Assembly: GCA_012931725.1 (NCBI GenBank)
Contig: CM022946.1
Coordinates: 55,946,164-56,010,163, forward strand
From: Litsea cubeba
Lineage: Eukaryota > Streptophyta > Magnoliopsida > Laurales > Lauraceae
Direction: 5' to 3'
DNA length: 64,000 bases
Below are positions 1 to 13,000 of the stretch, piece after piece. The stretch's first letter is position 1. Each line of letters opens with the position of its first letter. The translations under genes were made by a program, and so were the position numbers. The notes below the pieces were generated by a model that worked only from the letters and a program-made list of their open reading frames with translations, did no database searches and had not been told where the DNA came from.

Positions 1-1096
1 GGTCAAGGGCTCTTCCATGCACAATTGATTTGAAGGACTGGCCTTTTGCACCAACTCCAGCAGAGTGGGAATCGGAAACGGCGGGATACAAATGACATCG
101 TGTCTAAAAGAGAAAGTAAATGATGCTATTGGGCATCAATGCCTGGCATACTAAGCAACAAACTAAGATGCTATCAGGCTTCAATACCAGATATAGGGTG
201 CTGTTATTGAAGAAATTAGCATTTAACAGTATATTCCAATTGTTTATGTGAAAATATGGACCTTTAATGTTAGAAGTATACCAGAGCTATATAAGTTTTA
301 CATAAATGCTACTATAGAGGAAGGATTTGATTATATATAAATAGAAAGAAATCATTCTAGTCTACAGGATTTTTTTTTTTTTCAGACAGTATATCAGATA
401 AGTCTTATTATATGAGAACTACAACGACAACAAGAAACCCAAAAAAACTGGGTATAAAAGAAATATACCCAAAAAACAACTAAACGATGGAAGCCACCCA
501 AGGAACTTCCCAGTTGTTCCACTAAAACTTCTGCTAAGCTATTGAAGAACCTAACTACATGAGCGTTGGTCTAGTTAGAAGGCAATCTATGAGCATTTTA
601 GGTGAAAAATTCAAAATTGGTAGGGTTAATACTAATCAGAGTTTGTACTTTGCTCATAGCATATGGCTTATATTACATATCATGATCTTCTATATTGCTA
701 AAATGATGAACACCATGGTCCAAAATAGCAGCCGCATTATTGGCTGTAGTGGTTGAGGCCGCTACAGTATTTTGAAAATAGCGGTGCTATGCTCTAAAAC
801 CTAGTAGAGCCAAGGACTTTTTAATTTAAAATGTTGTTTTCCCTATATCTTCTGCTCAATAGAGTTTTCCTAAAGATTTTTATACCCTTATATGGTTCCA
901 AATCACTAAAACAACAGAAGATTGGCTGCTACACAAGATTTGAATTTTTTATCACATAAAGGATTCACACCACTACGCCGCTACGTAGCATTTTGGCCAC
1001 TGGCTGTTATGCCCGCCACAACCGCTGTTTTGATCCTTGATGGACACAGTGGGTATATTTTATGTTGTGCTAATTGAAGTTATCATAGCTTTGCAG
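1..1096 (+). other. Upstream intron of the BEACH gene; no exon recognised
   Basis: No exon of the downstream BEACH gene is visible before the acceptor ttgcag ending at 1096, so this is read as the tail of a long intron. A short open stretch at 3-98 ends in TGA and matches nothing I recognise. Around 740-1030 several gccgcta and tagcgg motifs occur in inverted relation, as in a decayed DNA-transposon terminus, but I could not find boundaries or a target duplication. A poly-T tract lies at about 370-382. Confidence 0.5.
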
Positions 1097-2575
1097 ATAC
1101 CGTTTGAGAAGAAGTGCACTTGAACTGTTTATGATTGACCGGTCGAACTTCTTCTTTGATTTTGGGGTATAGTCTATGCTACATATGTATTTTTCTTCAT
1201 CATTTGTATAAGTTTATTTACAGAAATAATGTTAATATCATTTGTTCCTTATAATTGGATTGCCAGTATTTACTATTCAGCATATTGGTTGGATTTTGCT
1301 CCAGACTACTGAAGGTCGAGAAAATGCCTATCGGGCTATTGTTCATATGAAACCTCTTCACTCAAACAGCATTTGTCTGGCAACACAGGTCCATTCCTTC
1401 CAGACCAGGATAGGAAATATTTCAGATCTTTCATTCTATCCTTAAATGCTAGAATCCATAACTTATTTTTTGTTTTATTATAGAGACCGGAAGAGCTTTT
1501 TAAAAGAACAGAACTTATGGAGCGTTGGGCTCGGTGGGAGGTAAACAAAGACTATAGTTAATTGAAGAATATAACTTCAAAGCATAATGTATAATGAACC
1601 TGGACTATGATTTTTAATAATTTTTATTGCATAGAGCAGGAAATTAACAAGCACTTACTTAAACTTCTTCCGTGCAGATAAGCAACTTTGAATATCTAAT
1701 GCAGCTTAACACTTTGGCTGGACGTAGTTACAATGACGTCACCCAGGTGCAACTGCTATCGAGTTTTAATAATTACTAATCAGTACTTTATGTAGTTTCT
1801 GAGTTTCTTAAAGTCCTCATCTTTTTTCTGCAGTATCCTATTTTTCCATGGATTCTTTCAGATTACAGTTCAAAAAACTTAGAACTTGGGAATCCTTCGT
1901 CATACCGAGATCTTTCTAAAGTAGGTCTATGTTGCCTTTTATTTCAACGAGTTCTTTGTTACTGCCAAGTTGCATTATTTTCATTTCATGACCTGACATT
2001 CATATACTGTTGCAGCCAATTGGTGACCTAAATGCTGATAGGCTAAAAAAGTTCCAAGAGAGATATACGCGGTTTGATCATCCAACCATCCCAAAGTTCC
2101 ATTATGGTTCTCATTATTCAAGTGCCAGAACGGTAAGTTAGATTGATTTAGGTATTTTTATTTCACCCCATCCGATGGTTGTCATAAGAAGATGCAAATG
2201 CTATAAGAAGAAGCACTAGAGCCTGTTTCTTTACTATTTTCTGATAGGAATTTTCCATGTTGGGGTTTTTTGGACATGATGTGATATCATGTCCCGTGGC
2301 ATTTGCAAATGTCATTTTTGTTCACAAGAATTTCAAAACTCCAGCAACCTAAAAGGTCTCAAAAGACATTTGGGAATTCAGGAATTCCAGCCCCTTTGCT
2401 TTTTGGTTGAGCTTCCGGATGCTCAACTAGAAGAGAGCATTTAGGAATTCCCACCATGTTTGAGGATTTCAAAATTCTCTAGAAAGGAATTCTATGAATT
2501 CCAGTAAAGAAACAGTCCCTAATGTTTCTCTCAGCCAGCATTTAAAGATTGTGTTTCCCTTTAATTATGTTTTTT

Positions 2576-2612
<37 letters not shown>

Positions 2613-3711
2613 CAGTAACCGAGCTTCTCTATTGCAAGTGCGTAACTCTTACAACAAAACATAGTAGCTCAGTTCTTTTAGGTTTTATGCTCACATAGAA
2701 CTGTTTCAAGCTTTTAGAAAACTATAACACAATTCGTTTTTGTAACTATATACACATCATAGCCACATGAGAATATCTTCTCTGTTTTCAAACTGTTCAT
2801 ATCTGCAAAGTAATCACTGCTTGCTTCTGTTAACCATCAGTTTAAACTGTTACAATCAAGTACAGCAGCTCCATTCTCTAGGTTAAGCACTAGTCACATT
2901 TAAGCTGTCCCATAGATAAACTATTATTCCCTTGTTTCCCTCATGTACGTAATTATTAGAACATGTTAACTGTTGAAGCTCTCAGTTTATGCCTACATCA
3001 ATTAGTGAGTTTTGCTCAAATCCTTCAAATTTACAAAGAGTAGCAGATTCTTCAGATTATTTTCTTTACTCCTGAATGAAGTTGCCTGCTACCTACTCTT
3101 AGAACTTTAGCCATTGCCCACATATCCACCTCCATTTCAACCTTCTTCAAACATTATCTTCCCTGTCTTGAGTATCAATAACTCTCAAGACCTCGTCACC
3201 CAAAGTAAGACATTTGGTAGCTTCTGCGGCTCTGCCTATGGCACTTCGATTTAAAGTGGAATTGGACTGTCAACCTGCCATGCAGAACATGCATTTGATA
3301 GAACCATCTCACTTCACAAACTTCAATGCAATTGCAGGGCTTGGAGAGTCGTTGATTATTCCATTCCATTAGACCTTTCCTCTAGGAAAAATCATAGCTT
3401 CACCTTTGTGCATTTCAAAACTATAGTGGAGGCACAAAGAGCCAAACAGTTTGGACATGCCAAACAGAATTATAGTATTTCTGAAGAAAATGGTTGATTT
3501 CCGTGGCAAACAACGCCCAAATGTAAAAGGAACATATCACACAGTGAACTGCTACTATTCTCTTTTGGAAACTAGTATAACATTCCAACAGCGGAAGTAT
3601 TGGAGAGTCAATTTCTAAAAAACTTAAGACTCATGTGAAAAATGTTGCTTCTTTGTCCCATAAGGCGATAAGCATTTAGTTCAGAGTATCAGAATTTGGG
3701 TTTTCTTTACC

Positions 3712-3743
<32 letters not shown>

Positions 3744-6700
3744 ATATATATATATATTATGCAGAAAATTATGAATTGATTTGGAAATTCAACAACCGTT
3801 GTTTCCTATATATGTAACAGTTCTTTAACACCAATGGTATCATCCAGTTATTTTCTAGAATTACCATACATGGAAGTGAATCTTTGGTTAAGCCTTCAAA
3901 GTAAAACAAACTTGTTGAGATTCAACTTCGCTTTCTTATGTTCTTTTTATTTTCTCCTTGTTTGTCTATAGGCTTAAATTCAGAAGGTATCCCTTTCTCT
4001 CTCTAATCTTTCTATGCCCGAAACAATGAAACTTGTTGGAAGTAGGTGGGCCTCGTAGATAGGTATTTAAAAACTTTTGAGCCACTTGGAACAGGGATCA
4101 AATACCCATAAGGCCTAAAACCCAACCCCAAGATCTAAAACCCTAATCTCATGCATTAAGATCAAAGATCCATGGAGAAGACAGATCAAGACACAAACAA
4201 GAAGAACAAGATCCACTAAAACAAATACATAATAGATCTATACCTTTGGAGCTTGGTTGCGCTCAAATCAAGAAGTTGAAAACTTGATCTCTACGAAAAC
4301 CCTTTTCACAGATTTGATCTCCTTTGCCTTCGTGTTCTTCCACGTAATAGCCCTCTTGTAGAGAACTTCTCAAAGAGAATGGTGGGATCTCTAAGTAGAA
4401 GAAAACCCTAGCACTCTAGAAGGAAACCAGAGGAGAGAGAGGAAGAGAGAGAGAGAGAGAGAGAGGAGCTTATGAGATTGTGTGTAGAGATCTTTAACTC
4501 TCTCCTTTTATTTATAGTTTATGGAGCACCTCCTATTTGTTCAAGATTAGAAGTCTCACTTCTATTCTTAGTATGTGTCCTACTCCTCCTTTCCTTTAAG
4601 AGTTCCAATAGGATTAGTAACCTTCTCTTATTAGGGCTAGCATTGGGACCACTGAGGATTCCTCAGAATCTGGCTCCAACTGGGAATCTGGACCCCACAT
4701 CTCATGTGAACTCCGGACCAACAGTTAATTGAAAATAAGTCCACTATATAAATGCAACTGCACTCCAGTCTTGGGAATAATTACAAGAAGACCCTAATCT
4801 TCCCAATTATTACAATAGGCCCCTCCATCAATTATATCCATGGATCTATTGGAATAAATATGTCCAACCAAATTTGATCCACATCTTATTTTCCTGGTGA
4901 CCCAATTAATCACAGTAATCATCAGTACGATCCAATTAACTCTTAATTGAGACGGGTGCGCACTTACCAATGATAAAATCCATTAATTGGCACAAGGGGA
5001 TATTTAGGGGATAGATTCCATCTTGAGAATTATATGTTCCCACGTACCCAAGATATTGAGGTGTTAACCTACAATTGGCCTCACTCATTGATGACTCAAA
5101 GTAAATGCATATTAGAAACTTGAGTCCATTAGCCTCTCAGGATTGAGAGCCTATTGCTTGGAAATTATGAGAGCAATCTTTAAATCAAAGACATATTTGC
5201 ATAAGGTGCTATTCATGGTCCTTTAGTACATCCAATGTACCAACACAATGATCCAGTCTTACACTCCGATGATCGAGACATATCACACTATCTCTTAGTG
5301 ATCACAGTGCTGCAACCTTGTCAGATGAGATGCCCAATCTCATCACTGGTTGTGAATCAATTTAAGTATAAGATTTGTGATCCATGTCTCCTGTCTATAA
5401 ATCTCATCCACACACATGGATTACATCTAATACACTTGTGGGCTCCAATTCATCTCATGAACCATCATGTCATTTTGTATTGGTTATGTGCAAACATAGA
5501 ATAAAATATCATTCATCACATGAATAAAGCATGGGAATATATATCAATTTATTAGGATCATCCACTTGATTGAGGACATACAATCTAACAAAACTAACAT
5601 GCGACCTATATGTTCTATGGCTCTCTCAGTGTCACTTGCATAACTACAATTTGAATCTATAGTTTATTATGTCATATACCTCTAGAATGTAGTGATTCTT
5701 TTATAATATTTTCTATCTGATAGTTGATATCTCTTTACAGGTGTTGTATTATCTTGTCAGGGTGGAACCATTTACTACTCTTCCAATTCCTGGTGATCAA
5801 ATATTTTCAGATATAGGTGCTACTTGGACTGGTGTCCTTGAAGATATGAATGATGTGAAAGAGTTGGTAAGGATTTTCTTGACCAATACTACGTAGGATC
5901 CACTGCTAGTTTATAGTTTATATTCCTTAATTGCCGATGTATCGTGATTCGACATATGCACTTAGCCATCAGCTTCTTCTATTTTTCCATGTTGAATCAT
6001 AATTATGATCTTCATAATCTTGGGATTATCCCAGCATTCTGGGGTTGAATATAAAATGATAGTATTGTTTGCAAAACAGTTGAATGTACCTGTTTATTTG
6101 TTTGATTCATCTTTAGGTTCCTGAGCTGTTTTTCCTCCCTGAGATTCTAATAAATGGGAACTTGGCTGATATTGGTACGCACATCTAGATGATTATTTAT
6201 ATCATAATTTATTGGGGCATAAAATGTGTTGAATATTTTCTAACATCTAGCCCAAATTTGCACTATTTCATCGAGTACTTGTTGCAGGAACTGTCAAACT
6301 TCCTCCTTGGGCTAGCAACCCTGTTGATTTCATTCATAAGCATCGGAAAGCTCTTGAGAGTGAGCATGTATCAGCACATTTGAATGAATGGATTGACCTC
6401 ATATTTGGGTATTTTTTTTTTGTGAAATTTGTTGTAGCATTGAATTTCTCAAATTATTTCCAAATCTCCTTCTTGTAAAATATTAACAGTACGACTAAAT
6501 CTATTATTCTTGAATAGCTGCTTGATATTTACATGGATATATCAACATCTTACAGATACAAGCAGAGGGGAAAGGAAGCTGTTTTGGCCAACAATGTCTT
6601 CTTTTGCACAACATATGAAGGGACAATTGATATTGATAAAATTACTGATCCAGTAAGGCTACTATCCCTTTTCTATGTTGCTCCTTGGATTAGTTACCGC

Positions 6701-7017
6701 TTCTTATTTTCTTCCTGAAATATCATAAAGGTACAGCAACGTGCTATTCAAGACCAGATTGTTTACTTTGGACAAACCCCTTCCCAGCTTCTAACTGTCC
6801 CGCATATTAAAAGGAGGGCATTGGCAGATGTTCTGCATCTTCAGGTACATTTTGGTTTAGAGGCAAATTAAACCTAATTGTTTGGTGTATAATATTCGAA
6901 TAAGTTATCTTGTCAGAAATCATAGTTATATAATGATGGCTTCGATGAAGTGGTGGTGTCAAAAACAAAAGAATTTAATGAAGCTCACCTAATGGACAAT
7001 TTTCATGAGGACCACAC

Positions 7018-7096
<79 letters not shown>

Positions 7097-10000
7097 ATCA
7101 TGATGATGATTAACAGTTATTACACACAAATCTACCCCATCCATTGAATTATATAGGTCGACTTTGATCCCCAATCATAGATATCTTGCATTAAGTCACA
7201 AAATATTTAAACCGCCAAATATTTTTGGCCCCTAAATAATGGGTATCATAACGAGAGGGGCCAATGTCTTGCTCACATGGAATTTGCACATTTACCTGCT
7301 GACATGCTTCCGGATGGGGCCCACGTGAAGGTGCATGATGTGGTAGAGAATATCACCCAGTGTATGGTAGACATTGGGTCTGATGCCACGTGATTGTGAG
7401 ATGACATGCAATGATGAGGATCAATTCATAAGAGTGAGGGATGTTTGTATGTGTGCATAGAGAGCATAGCTGTCAATTTCACTTCAATTCCAAAGTGGCT
7501 GACTAATTTTGGTAACCAAACTACGCATGTAAAATAATTCATTCAGGATTTCGGTTCATTTTGGTCGATTCTGGACCATTTGGCATTTCAGCCAATTTGG
7601 TCCATTTGGACAAATTATTTTATAAATAAATAAGACCAGGGTCTTCTTGTAATTTTTCTATAAAAAATATGCAAAGCCCCTAACTGTATGCAAGATGCAA
7701 AATACTAATTTTACATTGTCACATATACATAGCTTAAGAAATAACATATTGCATCATTGATTTAGTAGAGTAATTAAACAAATATAATTTACATGTTATT
7801 TTTTATTTTTAATATTTCTTAAATTATTTACACATTTTTTTATTTTTTATATTGTTCCAAAATGTATCACTGAAAGTCCGAGTCGGCCCAAGCATTTGAG
7901 TTTGAAGCCACAAAACGAAATGGGTCTGAAACAAAATTGACAACTATGAGAGAGAGAGAGAGTAGTGATTGTGGGGACCACCTGGCTTCATGACTATCAT
8001 GCTATCATGATCGTGGGGCCCACCTAGCTTCATGAAACCGTAAGTTAGGTACACTCTGCACACATGATTGTAGGTCCACCTGGCAGTAAGGGGGATCGAA
8101 AGATCTCATCGTGGCCTAGGTTTGTGCAAAAAGTCAGTCCCATTAAATCATCCTAATTCCTAACCCTTTGTTATATGGCCCTAAATATCAATGACGATTG
8201 ACGAGCCTATGGCACAGTGAAAGGTGCTTACTATTGCAGCCATGAGGTTGTAGGTAAAAGTCATGTGATAAAAAAAAAAAAAAAAAAAGGTTTGATGCTC
8301 TGAAGTTATCACTCCCTGTTTTTCAATCCAATAACAGGAGGATGAGTCGAACTGAGGTGAGTGCCAATAGATGGGGGTGGTAGTGAGTATGAAAGTGGTG
8401 GAAGGTGGATGCGTCATAGGTGGGCCAAACAGACCAAAATGGGGAGGTCTGCATGTCCCTTATAGTGCAAGTGGTATGCACCTGAATCTGATCATATATG
8501 TGGCCATTTACAAATCAGTCAGGCACTCATTTTCATAATCAGAAGGTTGCATGTTTGAGTCAACTTATTTTTCCATACATACAATAGACATTTCCCATGG
8601 TTTATACTATCTGAAGTGTTTTGGACCAAACTTCCATGCTCCAAGATACCTTTGCATTGGACTAGTGATGCAGTTCCAATCACTGGGAAATGGGCTGCAA
8701 CTCCTAATCAAGTAGTGTTCTGCAGAAACTCAGGGATATGGATCCAAATGGTGGCATAAATACAATGAAAACCAATGAAAAAGAGCGAAAATACAGCAAG
8801 TAAAGGTGCAGATCTGAGTTACAGAGAAACTCAATGAGATCTCAACTTCAAGAAACCCTTAAAGGGTTGTTTCTTCAAAACATAATGTTAGTCCAGAAAA
8901 CCTAGGCTGCCAACTGGTTCCCATTGAATATAAAATAGATATGTTGTAAAATAAGTTCTAACCCTATATACAACCCAAGCCCTTGGGTTACTAACTAAAC
9001 AAATAGAAGATTTAATCACAACAATTGGAAGACTTCTAAACGAAAGCAAATAAAAGGAAGGACCTGTGAGCTTTGCGCATAGCACAAACCTGCCCAAGTG
9101 TATTGAATTGGTTGGCTGCCCTAATGGGCTGTTGGGCCAAGTTGGCAGCCACTGCGCAGGCCTGGTGCATGTTTGGATCAGTTTAGTCTCAATTCAGAAT
9201 CCTTGTGGACACTTCATCTTGGCACCCCAAAGGCCAATAAAGGGTTTGTTGCCCCCCCTGTTTTGCCTTTTTTGGCACCCAGTTTGTGCTCAAAGTTCAT
9301 TGGATTTTGTGTTAAAGTCCCAAATAGGGAATGATCTCTAAATTAGTTCATAACAATATGTAACAGATACTCTTAAGTACTGTTTTGGGGCCCCTAGACA
9401 TGCATTCAGGCACCACGTGTATGGTCAAATGCCTCCAAATATGTCAAAGAATGGCTGACTACGGGATCTTATTGGTCTTTATCAATGGATTCAGCCTGAT
9501 CCACATCAACTTGACCCGATTTGGATGAGGTGATAGACATTGTTGTGCCGTTCTTTAACAGCTCAAGCTTTTGGTGTTTATGGTTACTTACACGGTATCA
9601 GAGGTGGGGTTCATGCATTTGAATTCTAATGACGTGTTTCTTTCCACATATGGTCATTTGGCATGTTTCTATACACGTGTGGAGACTCATACATGAGGGG
9701 GCTGTCAGGACCCTTTGATATAAAGTGTTGTGCTGTTCTCTAACAGCTCGAGCTTTTGGGGTTTATGGTTACTAACAGTTCTAGTTGGTTGGCGATGTTG
9801 AAAACCTCTCTTATAGATAGCTCCGAAGTACCAAGTCCCAACTGTGGGCCTCTTTTATCTTCCCATGCCCAATTTGAATCTGATTTTACAACAATATACT
9901 ATTTATTTTACCTAGTGTAGAAGTTGAAACTTCCTATCAAGCATCTTAAAAATGTCATTGTTTTAGAATAACATATGGGCGCAGACGTTGTGATTCTCTC

Positions 10001-13000
10001 TTTTCAGATTGACTTGTCTCACATATGAGCATCAAACTTTAGCTTGAACTTGCTATACTATAGCTTCATTCACATAGGAAACTAACAAAATGTTTATGAT
10101 TTAAATCTCTGGTTTCTTGTTGCTGCATTCAGACCATCTTTCGGAACCCTAATAAGATCAAGCCTTATGTGGTTCCCAATCCAGAACGCTGCAATGTACC
10201 TGCTGCTGCTATTTTCGCATCATCCGACTCTGTCATTATTGTTGATGTAAATGCTCCAGATGCACATGTTGCATTACATAAGTGGCAACCAAACACTCCT
10301 GATAGCCATGGCACGCCATTTCTATTTCAGCATGGGAAAGCCACACATGGTTCTGCTGGTGGGGCTTTAATGCGCATGCTCAAAGGGCCAGCTGGAGACT
10401 GGCAATTCCCCCAGGCATTGGCATTTCCAACATCTGGAATCAGAAGCTCAGCAGTTGTTGCCGCCACATGTGATAAAGAAATCATCACTGGTAGGTTGTA
10501 ATTGTTCTTGATATATTACCTAATATCTAACAAAGGACGGTAAAAAAAAAGGTAGTAATCTTGTGTAATCAATTCAGAATGGGGGAAAATGAGTTTTGGG
10601 ATCTTAAAATAATTTCCCATTTCTTCTATTTGTCATCCATTAATGTGTCTTGATTCCTATTCTTTCCTTTATTTTACTTCACAGCTCTTTCAATGGCACT
10701 AAGACAAGAACCCAAATATTTGGACATTCTTTTTCTCAACGTTTTTGCATATTTATCTTGCTTTGCTAGAAGATAACCTTTGAACTCTGTGATTGTTATT
10801 CTTGATTGGGAACTCAAATTGTTTCTTGACGTATAATTCGTGCACTAGTTACTGTCCCCACATACATGTCTGGTATAATTTCAATATGTCCATTATGGAT
10901 GATGTCAAAGTTGCTAGCCAGTAATCCCAAAACCAATTGGTGATAGGAAACTGCACAAACAACTACTTAACACCCCCCCTCGGGCGGGACACCGCCCGGA
11001 TCCGAAGCACACGCCCGCACAAGACTATAACGCGGCATGGGGCCTTTTTGCCCTGCGCATTTTGCGGCCGCACAAACACACAACGCGGCATGGGGCATTT
11101 CTGCCCTGCGTGGTTTCGAACTCGAGACCTCAGGCTCTGATACCATGTCAAAGTTGCTAGCCAGTAATCCCAAAACCAATTGGTGATAGGAAACTGCACA
11201 AACAACTACTTAACAGATGATTACTCATAATTGGGATGATTAATTTGGTTAGTAATGTGCATTTTCATCCTATAAACCCCATATTTCTATGGGGGTATAC
11301 TATCTAGACCCATGCTCCATCTTTTCTAAAGCTATCTCTACTTATGCTTGGCTTGTTTTGTTAATTATCCCTTGCTTTAGTTTTTTCTTTCCATTCACCA
11401 TGACATTTTGATTTTCATTTTTTAAATTTTGCCAGCTTGAAGATATCATTTTGTCCTTAGCTCACAGCACAACATTCATTCATAAGTTGTACTTAAGCTC
11501 ACAGCTTTCTTGTTGTCTCTTTTATGTAATTAATTATTTGAGGTCTTCTACTTCTGGTTATGTCAATCCTTGAGAAAAAAAAAAAAAGGAATTCGACGAT
11601 ATTCTGTACTTCTATATATTGCATTACCATATTAATATGTATAAATATCTTCTCTTTAGCCCTTCCCCAACATCTAGCAGCTTTTTAATATAACTTTTCA
11701 TTTGAACCCACGGGTCATTAGATTCATATCTCAGTCTAATCTTTTCTCAAAAGTTATTTCAATTTTAATCTCCTTTCCTACATAATCTTTCTAATCCCTT
11801 TAAATAATTCACTGCCGTACTTTTAGAGCTCCATACTTTTCCGTTTTGATCATCCAGCTTTTAATATGAACATAAAAATTAGTAATCAAGTTGTTTTTTA
11901 ATATGTGCATGTGGATGCATGTGCCAACTAATTACTTCATAACTGCAGTCTTATGCGGTCATGTCCTTTTTTATTTTAACCAGGTGGTCATGCCGATAAC
12001 AGTGTGAAGTTGATCTCATCCGATGGTGCAATAACCATTGAAACAGCAGCTCGACATTGTGCACCAGTCACCTGCCTTGCTCTATCACCTGATAGTAACC
12101 ATCTTGTGACAGGCTCTCAAGATACAACTTTAATTCTTTGGCGGATACATCGAGCACCACTATCACAATTAAGCAACATTTCAAAGTCTTCCGCTTCTGC
12201 AGCAACTACTGCTTGTACTAATAGTCCTCATTCTGGTAGAGACTTGAGCAACATTGTAGACACTAGCCGGAGGTCTCGTATTGAAGGCCCTCTTCAAGTG
12301 CTTAGAGGCCATCTCAAGGCAATAGTATGTTGTGGTGTTGATTCTGATATGGGTATTGTCGTATCTTGTTCTCAATCTTCTGGCATTCTTCTGCATTCCA
12401 TAAGGGGGCGATTAATCAGAAAGCTAGAAGCTGTGGAGGCAGACGCGGTCTGTCTTTCATCCGAAGGAGTTGTAGTGACTTGGAACAAGTCCATGCAAAA
12501 ACTCAGCACATTCACAATAAATGGGATTCCCATAGCAACTGCATTTCTGTCTTTTTCAGGAAGCGTCAGTTGCATGGAGGTATCTGTTGATGGAGGAAGT
12601 GCTCTGATTGGGATGACTTCGTTCTCTGTCGACAAGGACGGAGAATATCAGAGCACTTCTGATAGTAGAGACATGGAATCAGACAATCTTAAGGCCGACG
12701 ATATTACATTGTCATCACAGGGGAGTGTTGTGAACAAATTGGCTGTTCAAGTGCATTCGATTTGCTTTCTTGATTTGCATACTTTGAAGGTATGGGGAAA
12801 TGCGAGTGAAAAAATGACTGCACTTTATTTAGGAGACCACAAATTAGGAGTCCTCAGATTCCATTGCTTATACAGAATAGTGGAATATCCCATGGAGAAA
12901 TCCCACTACTTCCTGCCCATGGAGAACTAATATTTTCTCCTTACATTTACCCCATTCTTTTTTCTGTGACCTGTTTGCTTTTTTTTTTTTTTTTTTTTTT

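Noticed and set aside
11095..11145. tRNA-like sequence (ggtttcgaactcgag ... ctctgatacca)
   Set aside because: No cloverleaf or A box; this is the primer-binding region of the SMART element read in reverse.
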